Shown: positions 33,720 through 45,117 of the stretch, one piece after another
Position numbering within the stretch: position 1 is the first letter of the stretch
Layout: every line of letters begins with the position of its first letter
Assembly: GCA_036768485.1 (NCBI GenBank)
Contig: JAVLUZ010000709.1
Location: forward strand, 124,001-188,000
Direction of reading: 5' to 3'
DNA: 64,000 bases
From: Mermis nigrescens
Taxonomy: Eukaryota; Nematoda; Enoplea; Mermithida; Mermithidae
The notes under the pieces: generated by a model
Database searches by the model: none
The model's input: the letters and a program-made list of their open reading frames with translations, nothing else
What the model was told of the DNA's origin: nothing
Translations under genes and position numbers: made by a program

Positions 33720-36240
33720 TAGTGATCTACCGGAGATCCGACTCCGGCTCCGGCCTCCGGCAAATCCGGCCATTTTTTCCACTCCGGTGCTCCGGCCGGA
33801 GGACATCAAAAAATCGGCCGGAGGCCGGAGAATTTTTCGTTTTTTGCATAGTGACCGAACGTACTAATTGCTGACATTATGCTTATTAAATTTAGTCAGA
33901 GCACAATATAATAGCAGAAAAAGGAAATAACACCAAATAAAGTGTCTATCACCACCACAATCGTAAAATATATATTTTTAGGAAAAAAGCGAAAATGGAA
34001 ATGAAACAAAAATTGTGAAAATCGCTGCAGTAAATTCCTGTTAACACTGGAAGTCATAGGGTAGCATAAGATGCAGCCTGGCCTGCACTGCACATGCTAT
34101 ACTGATTTTCCAGATAATGTTGCTGTCCATTCTGTACGTCATATCCGCGGTTCACTGAACATAATATAGTATGTAACGTACCTATGTATATATGGTCCTA
34201 CACAATCATGCTTTAACATCAAATATTGCCTATTGACGCTTTATTCAGGGCAGGCTAAGGAGACGACAGCTTTTTTCTTAATAAGAGCATTGAATAAAAT
34301 TTTGTTGAATGTAATCTATTTTACCAGTTGCGGATTTAGAATTTTCCTGAGGGGGCGGTATCCCTACTTTTCCAAAACAGCCAAAAATAGGTCCAAAAAT
34401 TTCCCCTTATAACGCGACATAGCGTTTTTTCAGTGTCTTACATTGTATACTTTCACATAAAATCACTTTTGACGCCATATTTTTAATTTTAAAATTTCAG
34501 ACAATTTTGTGTGAAAAAAATCATTAAATTTCTTTGACTTCAACAAAAACCTGACGCGTAGCGCCGGAAAATTTGTGAGATTAAAGCGGATAGATGTCAA
34601 GAAACATGATTTATCGCTTGATGCGAATTTTAGAACTTTTTAGCAGTTTTTATCTTCCAAAAAATCTTTGTACATGTACAAAGACGGCCCCGAAGTCTTT
34701 GTACATCGGGAAAAATCTTTGCCAAACATAAAAAAACGTGCTTCTAGGTCGCCAAAAAAGTAAATAAATGTCATTAATAGGCATCATCCGGCGCGTAGCG
34801 CCGGAAAAATTTGAGAAATTATGGTCACTGACGGCCAGAAATCATTGCAAATTGCATATCCATTCTTTAGGAATTTCCTAAGGGGGCGGATCCCAACTTT
34901 TCCTAAAACAGTCAAAAATAGGTACAAAAATTTGCCCTTAACGCGCGAAATAGCGTTTTTTCGGTCTTCTGCATTATGTACTTTTACATAAAATCACTTT
35001 TAATGTAATATTTTTTCTAAAAATTTTGAAATTTTCGACAATTTTGTGCGAGAAAATCATATACTTTCTTTGACTTTATAAAAATCTGGCGCGAAGCGCC
35101 GGAAAATCTTGTGAAATCAAGGCGGATAGACGTCCAGAAGCAGTCAGTGTTTTTGTACAAGGTCCGTTTGTACATGCACGAAGATCGTCCCCAAAAGTCT
35201 TTGTACATTTTGCACACACAAATTTTTAGGTACTATTATATGGTTCAGTAGCGATTTTAGTGTGGTAAAAACAGAGTTGTTCGAATTTTGGTAGTGTGTT
35301 TTAGGTAATTTCTGGGTCTCTTAGGGCAAAAATCACTAAGAATCGTAAAACAAGGCGAAGCGCCAAAAAATTTGACATTTTTCCTTTTGAAATGCAATTT
35401 CTCCCATTATAAAGATATATAGAACACACAATCACTCATTTCGGCGCGAAGCGCCGAAAATTTCTTTCGAATTGCAGACCTTTTTTGCAATTTCTGTCTT
35501 CCCAAAAATCTTTGTACATGTACAAAGACGGTCCCAAAAATCTTTGTACATCGGGAAAAATTTTTGCCGAATACGAAAAAAATCGTGTCTAGAAGCATGA
35601 TTTACTGCTAGATTTCTTGTATTTATAGCATTTGATGCGAAACATCGAAATTTTTAATCGAAAATAGAAGAAAACTATGCAAAAATAGCTGTTTCTGCTG
35701 TTGAAATTGTTTTGAAACCTACATGAACAGATAATGGCTTCCAGGTCGCCAAGAAAGTAAATAAATCTCATTAATAGGTACATATCATCCGACGCATAGC
35801 GCCAAGAAAATTTTTAGAAATTATGGTCACTGACGGCCAAAAATCATTGCAAATTGCATATCCATTCTTTGTCTCGCCAAATATTTTTGGCCAAGCTGGG
35901 GGGCGGCCATCCCCGCCCTCCCCTTAAATCATCCCCTGCATTCTTAATCTCGCCAAATATTTTTGGCCAATGAGGGGGCGGCCGTCCCCCCTCCCCCGCC
36001 GCCGTCCCCCTTAAATCCGCCCCTGTATTTCATATAACTAACTAGCTGATATTCAGTTAAGATGCATGTGCACTATGGTCTAGGGCTTGGTCACAAAGAT
36101 GTCCTATCTATCCGCACGTGTAAAATTATATTTCTCCGGCTCCGGCCTCCGGCTCCGGCTCCGGCCGGAGCAACGTGGTTCAATCCGACTCCGGCCGGAT
36201 CTCCGGCTCCGGCCATTTTGGCCGCTCCGGTCGATCACTA
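33720..36240. mobile_element. third nested hAT-like element, CCGGAG/CTCCGG arrays
   Basis: Ends TAGTGATCTACCGGAG and CTCCGGTCGATCACTA. Exact 8-bp duplication GTTTTCGC at 33712-33719 and 36241-36248. CTCCGGC arrays occur at 33735-33830 and 36135-36230. It lies inside 32740-37683. Confidence 0.87.
34325..36025. mobile_element. long CAGTGGCGGAT-family element (fourth nesting level)
   Basis: Starts CAGTTGCGGATTTAGAATTTT and ends TTAAATCCGCCCCTG. Flanks TATTTTAC and TATTTCAT match at 6 of 8. It carries internal duplications, perfect CTTTGTACATGTACAAAG palindromes at 34666 and 35510, and several GGCGCGAAGCGCC hairpins. Non-coding. Confidence 0.65.
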
Positions 36241-38589
36241 GTTTTCGCCAAGAATGGGGGAGGGTGGGTCAAAATTTTCTGACGTTGTGGGGCTGTAGGG
36301 AGGACGTCCAACCTGGGGTGGGGAATTCCCCAAAGCACTCTGTTACACGTCTGGTTTTCGACCATTTTAGGGGGGGCAAATGAAGAATGTTTGGCCGCAA
36401 ATCGCAAAAAAAGGCACCTAAAAATGTCCAAAAAAGGCGGGTTTTCGCCAAAAATCGATTTCGGCTCGTGCATTTATTTTTGGAATCATCTTTATACAAT
36501 GTTGAAATACTTTCTGGGGCAAAGTGATAGTAATTTTAACCTTTTTTTCAGTATTTTTTAGAAATTTCAAAATTTTCGGTCGCTTCGCGCAAAATATCAC
36601 TAATATACTGTATTTAACTTCAAAGGGGCATTAAATACTCCAAAATCAATCTTTGTGTAATATAGGCATCTTTATGCAGATTCAAATATCTTTTGTATCT
36701 ATTTCTACTGTTTTTAAAAATTTCATGCAAAAATAAGTACTGTTTAATATTTTTGCTTTTCCCTTCAATGATAAAATTGACTAATTTTTCTCGACATTAC
36801 GTTTGATTTATGAGCGCAGTGGTGCTTATTACAAGATTTGATTGACATTACAATTTCTTTAATATTTATGATTTTGTAGTACAAGTTGTTTTAGCTTTTC
36901 CAGTCGAGTTTCATGTGTAAATTCCATCGAAAGCTCATAAAAATATCGGCGCTTCGCGCCGAATTAATATTATCAACTAAATTCAGGCCAAATCGTCATA
37001 TTTAGGACTGCATGTGGGTCGCAGGTCACACACTGGTAGTATGTAAAAATTTGTATATTTAATATTATGTAATACATCTACAAAAATTTGTCTGCTCATT
37101 CAAAGACTTTTTCGGAGATCTTTATACATGCACAAAGAAGCCCGTACAAAAAAATCGTGTCGGCTAATAATAATGATGTACCACTTAATTCACTAGTCCC
37201 CCATTTAAGGATTTCACTCCTCTCTCAACTCTGGACCTTGGGAAACTATGTTCGGCAGTTTCTCCAAGCAAGCGATTTCGTGTGGGCTCATATATCAAAA
37301 GTAGTTGTTAATCTTATTTGTAGGTGTATATCAGACACAACACACACAGTGCTACCTCTCATTTACATTAGCGTTCTTGCACACTGAGAGGAGGAAGGAA
37401 AATCACTGGATACTTGAGCGAAACATATTAAATAATTAGGTACGAGGCTACAAAAATTGTAACATCTGGCTTACATGTACCTAAGAAATTCGTCATACAC
37501 TGGTGGTCCTATATACTTACTGAAATACCCGAACCCGAACCCAATCGGGTAGTGATTTTGATACTCGAACCCGAATCCGAACCCGAATAAATTGAAGTGG
37601 ACTACCCGAACCCGAATAAACTTGGATGAACTACCCGAACCCGAACCCGAATACACCAAAGTTCACTACCCGTTGCATCCCTATTGTCTGGATGCACTTA
37701 TACTTGAAAAGTACCCAAAATAAACATAGCATAAAGAGCATAGCAATGTGTCTGTATGTACTTATATCTACAATCTGTAATAGCTCAAAAAGTAGGTGAG
37801 CAGACTACGTCGCACCAAGTTTGTTATTCTGTCACTCGAAAGAGATTTATATCTATTTGTGCGCTGAATTAACGCGGACTCGGCTCGCTTTGCAATCTGA
37901 AATATTCTCGTTCATTATAAGCAGAATATATGATATAATATTTCACCAATGGTGCATTCACAATGCCACATTAGTGTTCACATTCACAGCTTCACTTATT
38001 AAACCTGTGTTTGTACAAATTCACAAAATAGGCAATCTGAGTGCTAAGCTTCAAAAGAAAAGAAGAGCGTTAAAGCATTGAATGATTCGGTTCAAAAAAC
38101 CTCCGGCCTCCGGCCCCTTTTTTGTACCTCCGGCCGCCGGAGGCCGGAGGACCAGAAAATGACCGGAGGAGCCGGAGGCCGGAGCTCCAGTCGATCCCTA
38201 GCTAATACCTTTATCATGCTCCCTAGTTTCCAGTTACGAATGTTTCCAGTGTTGCCCATTCGCAATAGAAATCAGAAATACTGACGGATCCAGGTATGTA
38301 TATATGTATTAAGCATACATGTAAGAGGAAAGCGGCGTGGGGAGATCCCACAACCCCCCCCAAAGACTAAAAATTTGTGACCCCCCCCGATCTTTCGAAA
38401 ACTTAAATTTTTGGCTGTTCTCAGCCAAATATTCTATGTCAGCTACTCCCCCATACAAATGGCCGGAGATCCCCTCCCAAAATTTCGAGCAGTTGTCTGG
38501 TATTAAGTATTTAAAGAGGCACGCACGACCAAACATGAAACAACCCGATTGGTCAGGGAGTCCCCGGCAATTTTAAGGGGGAGGGGGTA

Positions 38590-38985
38590 ATCATACATGT
38601 AACGGATCAAAATTTTGGGAGGTCCCGGCCATTTTTAGCGGAGAGAATATGACCTCCACTTTTTGACAAAAACACCTAAAAACGGCAAAATGATTTTTAC
38701 CAAAAATGGGGAGATCAAAAATTTTCTGGCTCTGAAGGCGATGGGGTGGGACGGCCGAATTCGGGTGAGGGATCTTCCCATCTCTCCAATTGCATGTACG
38801 ATGGTAATGACCTACAATTTTTGTCAAAAACGGCCAAAAAACACCTAAAAACGGCCTGATTTTTTTCAAAATTCATGAAGATGGGGGCGGAGTCAAAATT
38901 TTCTGGCTTTGAAGGGGAATGGGGCGGATGGCCGACTATGGGTGGGATATCCCCATTCAATCCTCTTACTATATGAGCATGATAC
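38590..38985. repeat. two-unit tandem repeat of a GC-rich dispersed family
   Basis: Two diverged units share TTTTTGACAAAAACACCTAA, AAAATTTTCTGGC and a GGGGCGGATGGCCGA-type segment. Related single units occur at about 33480-33660 and 36245-36470. Confidence 0.5.
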
Positions 38986-39133
38986 ACACATGGGCACGGG
39001 GAGGCGTGAGAGGGGTGTTGCTCCCCCTGAGCTTCAAAAAACTGCCATCTTAAGCGAAATACATCACTATTCAGGCTTTTTTGACTATGAGACAAACAAG
39101 GAAGGGGATAGAGAGAGTGAGAGGGGGTATTAC

Positions 39134-39390
39134 CATACATGGGCAGCACTAAAATTCTGGGGGAGTGCGAGATTTTTCGAAGATCAAAAAAATAGTCTTT
39201 TACATCGTGGTATGGCAAAAAAAACATCATTTTTCAACGTTTCTCATCGAGAACTATCCATTGGCATCAAAAAATTGCAAAAAACAAACAAATTTAAAGA
39301 ATTGAATTATGGGGATATTTTTGGTTTCTGGGGGTATACGGCCTTCTGGGAGGGTGCATTGCCTTAAAACCCCACCACGCCCAGTGTGTC
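39134..39390. mobile_element. hAT-like MITE, CATAGGTGGGC family
   Basis: Starts CATACATGGGCAGCAC and ends near CCACGCCCAGTGTGTC. Flanks GGTATTAC and GATAATAC match at 6 of 8. Confidence 0.65.
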
Positions 39391-39398
39391 GATAATAC

Positions 39399-40532
39399 CC
39401 TGCCTCAGATTTCGAAAAGCCAGGTACTGTCAGGCGAATTTGGGGAAACATAAGTTACTGCTTGGAAAATTTTGATTTAAATGCGAAAAAATACAGCTCT
39501 CTTGACCAAAGTTGAGTACCTAGTCAATTTACAGAAAAAGTATTATTTTTCCATTCATTATAATTTTTGTCGATTGTTTGCCACATTATAGTGAATTGTC
39601 CACTTGATAACATTGCCTAAGATGAGCAATTTTACGAAAAAAACAAACATTTCAGACCTCAGGAATAACATTTTCATTTCATCAAGTAGATAACAATATA
39701 AATATATTATCTACTAAAAACGCATGTCATCATGAGCCATGTTTACTATGTGACCGTTTTCGAATTTCTACCACTCCGGCTATTCCTACATAGCCCATTT
39801 GTGCTCAGAAACATACTATGTTAATCCAGAAATGCTATTTTCCCCGGGATATAAAAGGATTTTTATAGCTATTTCTCAACTAGTCTATATTGTTACTGTA
39901 AGCCCGAAAAGGCTAAATAGCTATTTGTAACTCTAGAAAAAGATAGAAATATTATATTTGCCACAAATGCTCAAAACAATTGGTTGTAAAGCGATCGCTG
40001 TAGAATCGTCTTTTACAAGGCACTTAGCCGTCTCCAAAATTTTGATTTTCACTCCTCCTGAAAGTTTGACCGTGGGCAAATATGATACTATACTGCATTT
40101 AATGCAGTACGCACGTACTTAAACGGTCAATACAGGATACACATATGGTTTAGCAAATAGCTGCGCAAGATCAAACTTACAGAGAGGGATGAAAATCAAC
40201 GCTTGGAGATGGTAAGGTAATTTAAAAAAAGACAGTTTCGCAGCGAAGAACAAAGGTATCACTTTAAAATCATTGTTTTCAAGCATTTGTGGCAAGTATA
40301 TAGCCTTTTTGAACTCGCAAACAGACTTATAACCTTTTAAACTAAAAATAGCAACTTGGCCCTTTTTGGTATCGAAAAATAGCCATAAATACTTTTAAAA
40401 CTCAGAAAAACAGCTATATAGCATTTCTCTGAACTCACATATCACGCTTCTCAGTATGAAGTGGCCAAAAATCTAGTTTAATAAGCCAAAAAACTATGAA
40501 TCTATATAGCATTACAAACCTGAGACAAGATT
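39399..40532. other. non-coding stretch, nothing recognised
   Basis: AT-rich DNA. Short low-identity repeats of TTGTGGC and TAGCTATTT are visible, but no gene or clear element end was found. Confidence 0.35.
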
Positions 40533-41330
40533 CAGTGGCAGATTTAGGATTTCCCTATGGGAGGGGGGTACACCAACTTTCCCAAATCAGTCAAAGATAG
40601 GCGCAAAAATTTGCCCTTCACGAGCAAAACAGCGTTTTTTCAGCGTTTTATATTGTTTACTTTTATTCAAAATCACTTAAACGAAAAAATCCTTAATGTT
40701 CTTTTTTGACCGGAATTTGGCGCAAGGCACTGGAAAATTTATGAGATCTAGGCTGGAGGATGTTTAGAAGCTTGATTTACTGCTCGATTTCCTCTACTTC
40801 TAGCATTTGACGCTGAAGGTCGAAATTTTTCAAAGGTTATGTCCGAAAATAAAAGAATTCTATGCCGAAATAGCTGTTTCTGCTCGTATTGGAGGCTATT
40901 GCGTGAACAAATAATGGCTTCCAGGTCGCAAAGAAAGTAAATAACGGTCATTAATTATTATCCGGAGCGAAGCGCCAAAACAATTTGAGAAATCATGGTC
41001 ACAGACATGGGCGGATTTAAGGGGGCGGGGGCGGCCGCTCTCCCATTGGCCAAAAATAATTGGAGAGATAAAGAATGGATATGTAATCTGCAATGATTTT
41101 TGGCCGTCAGTGACCATAATGTCTCGAATTTCTGCGGCGCAGCGCACCGGATTATACCTGGTAATGACATTTATTTATTTTCTTGGGCAACCAGGAAGCC
41201 ATTTTGGATTATAGAATAGGTTTCAAAACAATTTCAATAGCACAAACAGCTATTTTAGCAGTTTTCTTCTATATCCAATCGAAAATTTTCGACGTTTCGC
41301 GTGAAATGCTACAAATACAGAAAGTCCATT
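40533..41330. mobile_element. two long CAGTGGCGGAT-family copies joined head to head
   Basis: A forward copy (CAGTGGCAGATTTAGG, 40533 to about 40990) is cut off at TCATGGTCACAGAC. There it meets the reversed end of another copy (ATGGGCGGATTTAAGGGGGC) running to about 41330. The two halves are inverted versions of the same interior. Confidence 0.6.
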
Positions 41331-42522
41331 CAATAATAAACAATGCTATTTGCATGTCTCTTTGCTATCAATATTATTTGTACATACAGCGCTTCAAGTA
41401 CTTATTGTATACAGTTGCCTTTAGGATAGATTTGTCTGCGTGCGTGTGCGTACATATGCGTTTGTGGGTGTCTGCGTGCGTTGAATATAATAATGAAAAT
41501 TATCGCGAATGACAATAAACTCTATGCACTTTAATAGAAGCTTTGCCTACGTTGACTATAGATAAAATCATGCATTATTCTGATTCATTCAAAGATGTTT
41601 ATATTTAAAGGTGCATCTTACTCTTCAATAATTATCCAATCAAACTTTCAGCATGTTAAACGTGCAATTTTTAAAAATGGCAAAATTACATCCTGCTTTC
41701 TATATCCACTATATTTCAGGAAATAAAACAAATTTTGACTTTATGGCAATTCAAACCCCGAATTTTTTTGTTTTTCTCAACAGCCTTTGTTACTATGTAC
41801 CGGAATGGGCACACCTTCCCAAAATTTATTGACCATAGTATTTTTCATATTACAACTGAACATCTTTATGAGACAGGAATATTTGTAATTAAATTAGTCG
41901 TTTGCAGCAAGTAAAAGATTATTTCGTTATTCTATTTTTCAATTTAGATTTGTGATTACAGTTTTTTTTCAATTTAATTTTTTAATCTCAATATTTTTAG
42001 TTTTTCAATTTTTGAAATAATTTTAATAAATTTTTAGCCCGAACTAAATTGTGATCTTATCATTTTTAATTTATGCATGTTTTTGCTCTGGATTATATAC
42101 AATCAACTGACTTCGCAAAAGCTAAGCTGCGGAGAAGTGATAATTAAACAGCAAATTAAGCACTTGAAACTATTTTCCAACCGAAAAACCAGCTGAAAAA
42201 ATGCGCTCATTTTCAAAAACTTGGATTTCAGGTCAAAAAAGTTAGGAGCAAATGAACCAACTCTTGGAAAAATGCACTTTTACTTGGGAATAACACATGG
42301 GAATCCCAAGTCCTGGAACTTGGAAAACCGACCTAGTCTTCCAGGACTTCGAACCTGAAACTTGGAATTTTATGGACAAGAAAAATGATGGAGCAAACAA
42401 ACCGAAACTTGGAAAATTTTGCATTTTTCTAAGACGAACTTGGAACTTGGAATTCCACGGGAAATGAATTGGCCCCAGGGACATTATTCTTCCTTCCCCC
42501 TCTGGCTATGTCAGTGACAATA
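41331..42522. other. non-coding stretch with CTTGGAA repeats
   Basis: No gene recognised. 42265-42450 contains many CTTGGAA and CCAAG words in both orientations, similar in layout to the subterminal arrays of the hAT-like elements, but no ends or duplication were established. Confidence 0.4.
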
Positions 42523-42530
42523 GTTACAGT

Positions 42531-42876
42531 TAGGGCCGTATGTAAGGGGGCCGCCCCTCCTTGGCCGGAAATGAAAAAATTGGATGTCTTTGTCGTAAAA
42601 TTTTCAAATTTTTTAGCGCTCCTTGCATCAAATGCGCCAAACGTAAGGTACTTTCCATCATTTTAGCCCAAGTGCAATCAAAAAACAACACTTTTATAGC
42701 CTTTTTTATGAAAAAAATATTCTAAAAAAGTTGGAATTTCATGATTTTATTGGATAGAACATGTCGAAACACGTCAAAATAAGCGGTTTTTGCCAGCTAT
42801 CCTCACAAATTTTCCGAGTTATAGACTAATTTATGTTAGGTCCTGCTCCCTCGGCCGGATTTTGGATACGGGCGTG
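42531..42876. mobile_element. hAT-like element related to the CAGGCCCGTATCC family
   Basis: Starts TAGGGCCGTATGTAAGGG and ends GGATTTTGGATACGGGCGTG. Exact 8-bp duplication GTTACAGT at 42523-42530 and 42877-42884. Confidence 0.82.
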
Positions 42877-43061
42877 GTTACAGTAATGTACAGGGCTGGC
42901 ATGAGTTAATTTTGGGGGTTTTTGGGTTTTGGTGGGTTTTTTGGGTTCTAAAAAATCTTGGGTTTCTGGGTTTTGGGGGTAATTGGGGTTTTTGGTATTT
43001 TGAGATGCAGGCATCCCATCCAGTAGTCTGACCTTTTGTACATAAACAAAATAAGTACGTA

Positions 43062-43067
43062 TATATT
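43062..43067. repeat. left 6-bp target site duplication of the Polinton
   Basis: TATATT immediately before the element's first bases AGTAGTAAAGCCCGACC. Identical to 57892-57897. Six-bp duplications are typical of Polinton integration. Confidence 0.93.
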
Positions 43068-43087
43068 AGTAGTAAAGCCCGACCTTT

Positions 43088-43136
43088 CAGAGTCTCCGTG
43101 CTGAAGCATATACAGTGCTAAAGCATAGAGACTCTG
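43088..43136. promoter_or_regulatory. left terminal hairpin with internal repeats
   Basis: CAGAGTCTC (43088-43096) pairs with GAGACTCTG (43128-43136). Between them lie two near-identical 12-base repeats, GTGCTGAAGCAT and GTGCTAAAGCAT. Its position 20 bp from the tip suggests an integrase or replication-initiation site; that role is inferred. Confidence 0.6.
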
Positions 43137-43274
43137 TTTGGACTGACCCTGCTACTAGCGCGCTTCCTAATCCGCCCACGCATTCTTTCACAGCTAGCAA
43201 GCAACTCGCGTCGCACATGGTTTTTTATGCAACGTATGACTCGGCAAAGCGCCAAGTTGTTTTTTATATAGCAT

Positions 43275-43817
43275 TCAGGCGCCAGTTGTCTTGAACATGT
43301 CGAGCAGAAATATTACTTTTTTATAAAACCTATGCAGCTGAGCTTCAGTTTTTAGCCCAGTAACTACAATTTTTCCGCTTGTAAATATTAAGGCTGTTGC
43401 CTTGCTATCGGCAAATGCGAGTTTTAGCCCTGGAAATAATTCAGGCTCGTATTCTACGATTTTTTTGTGTGTGTTGGCGAGCGGAGTTAAGTTTATCTTC
43501 GCGCCAACTTTGCCCGAACCAACGATATTGTGTATGCGAAGATTAGTGACTTGTATTTTGTAGCCGCTTTTTCGCAAAAGTTCGCAAATTTTTTCATTCG
43601 CCATTTTATTTTCAGCCACGCTTTTCGCACCAACGCATACTAGCTTTCCCGAGCTAAACAGCAGACCCGTAGCTTTTGGTTCCTTAATTCGTATTATCAT
43701 TGCATTGAATCGTTTATGATCGTACTCAACTCCTTCACAAATTTTAGCAATCTTGTACAAATCTAGCAATTTGGCTGAAAGCCGAGCGCTCGAAACGACG
43801 TTTTGTATCGTAGCCAT
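43275..43817 (-). CDS. TATA-binding protein (TBP core), left arm
   Basis: 180 residues, intact, one substitution (P for S at residue 112). All four groove-wedging phenylalanines are kept. Own promoter box at 43857-43864. Confidence 0.93.
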   Translation of the reverse strand: MATIQNVVSSARLSAKLLDLYKIAKICEGVEYDHKRFNAMIIRIKEPKATGLLFSSGKLVCVGAKSVAENKMANEKICELLRKSGYKIQVTNLRIHNIVGSGKVGAKINLTPLANTHKKIVEYEPELFPGLKLAFADSKATALIFTSGKIVVTGLKTEAQLHRFYKKVIFLLDMFKTTGA

Positions 43818-43856
43818 CTTTATAGCAACACTGGCGATTAATTAGGGTGCAAGACT

Positions 43857-43864
43857 CTTATATA
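43857..43864 (-). promoter_or_regulatory. TATA box, left-arm TBP gene
   Basis: TATATAAG on the minus strand, mirror of 57095-57102. Confidence 0.8.
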
Positions 43865-43871
43865 GCCCTTA

Positions 43872-44624
43872 TTAGAAATAAGAAGGTTTAATTTTCCGAA
43901 AATGTAACTTGACAATCACTTTTCCAGAAATAAACGGAATAAATTCATCTAAATCGTCTTTAATGTTGATTTCGATACTCGAAATGTCCTTAACGAGAAT
44001 GGGGACATAGTGAGGAAAGTCGAAGGTTTTGTCGATTATCTTAGGATAGGAACCTTCAACATTTACTATGCGTAATAAGGGAGCCGACACATCTCCAACA
44101 ATTTGCGGTTCTAAAATATTTGCGTAAATGTACAATACTTCAATGCCCCCAACGTGCATGTTTGGTTCATTAACGCCCCATGCTGATTTCGTTATTTTGC
44201 CATCTTGAAACCCTAAAATTTTGGTTATCTCTGGTGGTAATGTTACTGATTTTACGAATTCACTGTACAATATTGTTTGTACTCGTTTTATCGTACTAAA
44301 GTACTTAAAAAATATTCCCTTTTTCACAATTTCGCCCCCATTTAGAAGGCAGAATTGCAACGTCTCAACAAATTCATGTATTGAGTCGTAACACCCTAGC
44401 GGTATCTTAATTACATGATCGTCGTCATCAACGTCTGTTATATGAATATCAGTTTTTTCAGTTTTTAGCGTTTCCCAATTGTGTGGGTAGATTAGCTGAC
44501 ATAGACCACATTCCCAATCTCCAGTTAACTTAATTTTTTGTGGTAAATGTACGGTAAATTCGGATGGGGTATTTTGTTTATCGCTAGCAGTGTTACTCGG
44601 TAAAGTTACATAGAATTGATCCAT
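43872..44624 (-). CDS. penton protein, left arm
   Basis: 250 residues, one substitution against 56335-57087, otherwise intact. Confidence 0.88.
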   Translation of the reverse strand: MDQFYVTLPSNTASDKQNTPSEFTVHLPQKIKLTGDWECGLCQLIYPHNWETLKTEKTDIHITDVDDDDHVIKIPLGCYDSIHEFVETLQFCLLNGGEIVKKGIFFKYFSTIKRVQTILYSEFVKSVTLPPEITKILGFQDGKITKSAWGVNEPNMHVGGIEVLYIYANILEPQIVGDVSAPLLRIVNVEGSYPKIIDKTFDFPHYVPILVKDISSIEINIKDDLDEFIPFISGKVIVKLHFRKIKPSYF

Positions 44625-45115
44625 TTTTTACACGTTTGATTAATTATAAAATCATTGTCTACTACAACTGTGCTGATCTTAAATAGACTGTTGACAAAAC
44701 CCGTCACAAAATCATCAGAAAACCTTTTGTCTAAACTTTTCATAATTAATTTCATGGGCACCTCTCTGCTCCGCCAAACCAGAAAGTATATGCATAATTG
44801 CCCACATGTAGACGTTAATGGTTGTTGTATGCATTTTTTATTATGCTTAATTTTATCAGCATACTGTAAGATGTAATTTTGCGTTTTTTCGTCAGGCGGC
44901 AGTCCGTAGCTGTCAAAATATTCGCATTCGTTCTGTGTGTTATAAAACATGCATACCCAGTGAGAACCTGGCTGAGTACTCGGATCTGTATTGATAACTA
45001 ATGCAGATGGTTTAGAAAAAATTGGCGGCAGTTTATCGCTCGGAAAAACACCAACAAAAATCGGTCTAACGGCGCAGTCACTATTTAGTGCGTTCTTTAG
45101 TTGAAAAGTATTCAT
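44606..45115 (-). CDS. adenain-type cysteine protease, left arm
   Basis: Identical protein to 55844-56353, with H52, D68 and C104 present. It lies just after the broken capsid gene. Confidence 0.92.
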   Translation of the reverse strand: MNTFQLKNALNSDCAVRPIFVGVFPSDKLPPIFSKPSALVINTDPSTQPGSHWVCMFYNTQNECEYFDSYGLPPDEKTQNYILQYADKIKHNKKCIQQPLTSTCGQLCIYFLVWRSREVPMKLIMKSLDKRFSDDFVTGFVNSLFKISTVVVDNDFIINQTCKKWINSM

Positions 45116-45117
45116 CT

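Larger units (their letters stand above)
32740..37683. mobile_element. second nested hAT-like element, ACCCGAA arrays
   Basis: Ends TAGGGATGCAACTGGTACCC and ACTACCCGTTGCATCCCTA. Exact 8-bp duplication TTGTCTGG at 32732-32739 and 37684-37691. ACCCGAACCCGAA arrays lie just inside both ends (32755-32925 and 37525-37670). It lies inside 32474-38200. Confidence 0.87.
32474..38200. mobile_element. outermost of three nested hAT-like elements, CCGGAG arrays
   Basis: Ends TAGGGATCGACCGGAGG and GGAGCTCCAGTCGATCCCTA. Exact 8-bp duplication GCTAATAC at 32466-32473 and 38201-38208. Subterminal arrays of CCGGAG/CTCCGG occur at 32483-32572 and 38100-38187. Most of its length is later insertions. No transposase recognised. 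Confidence 0.85.

Noticed and set aside
44655..44876. 73-codon frame on the plus strand, and its mirror at 56083-56304
   Set aside because: Antisense shadow of the protease gene.
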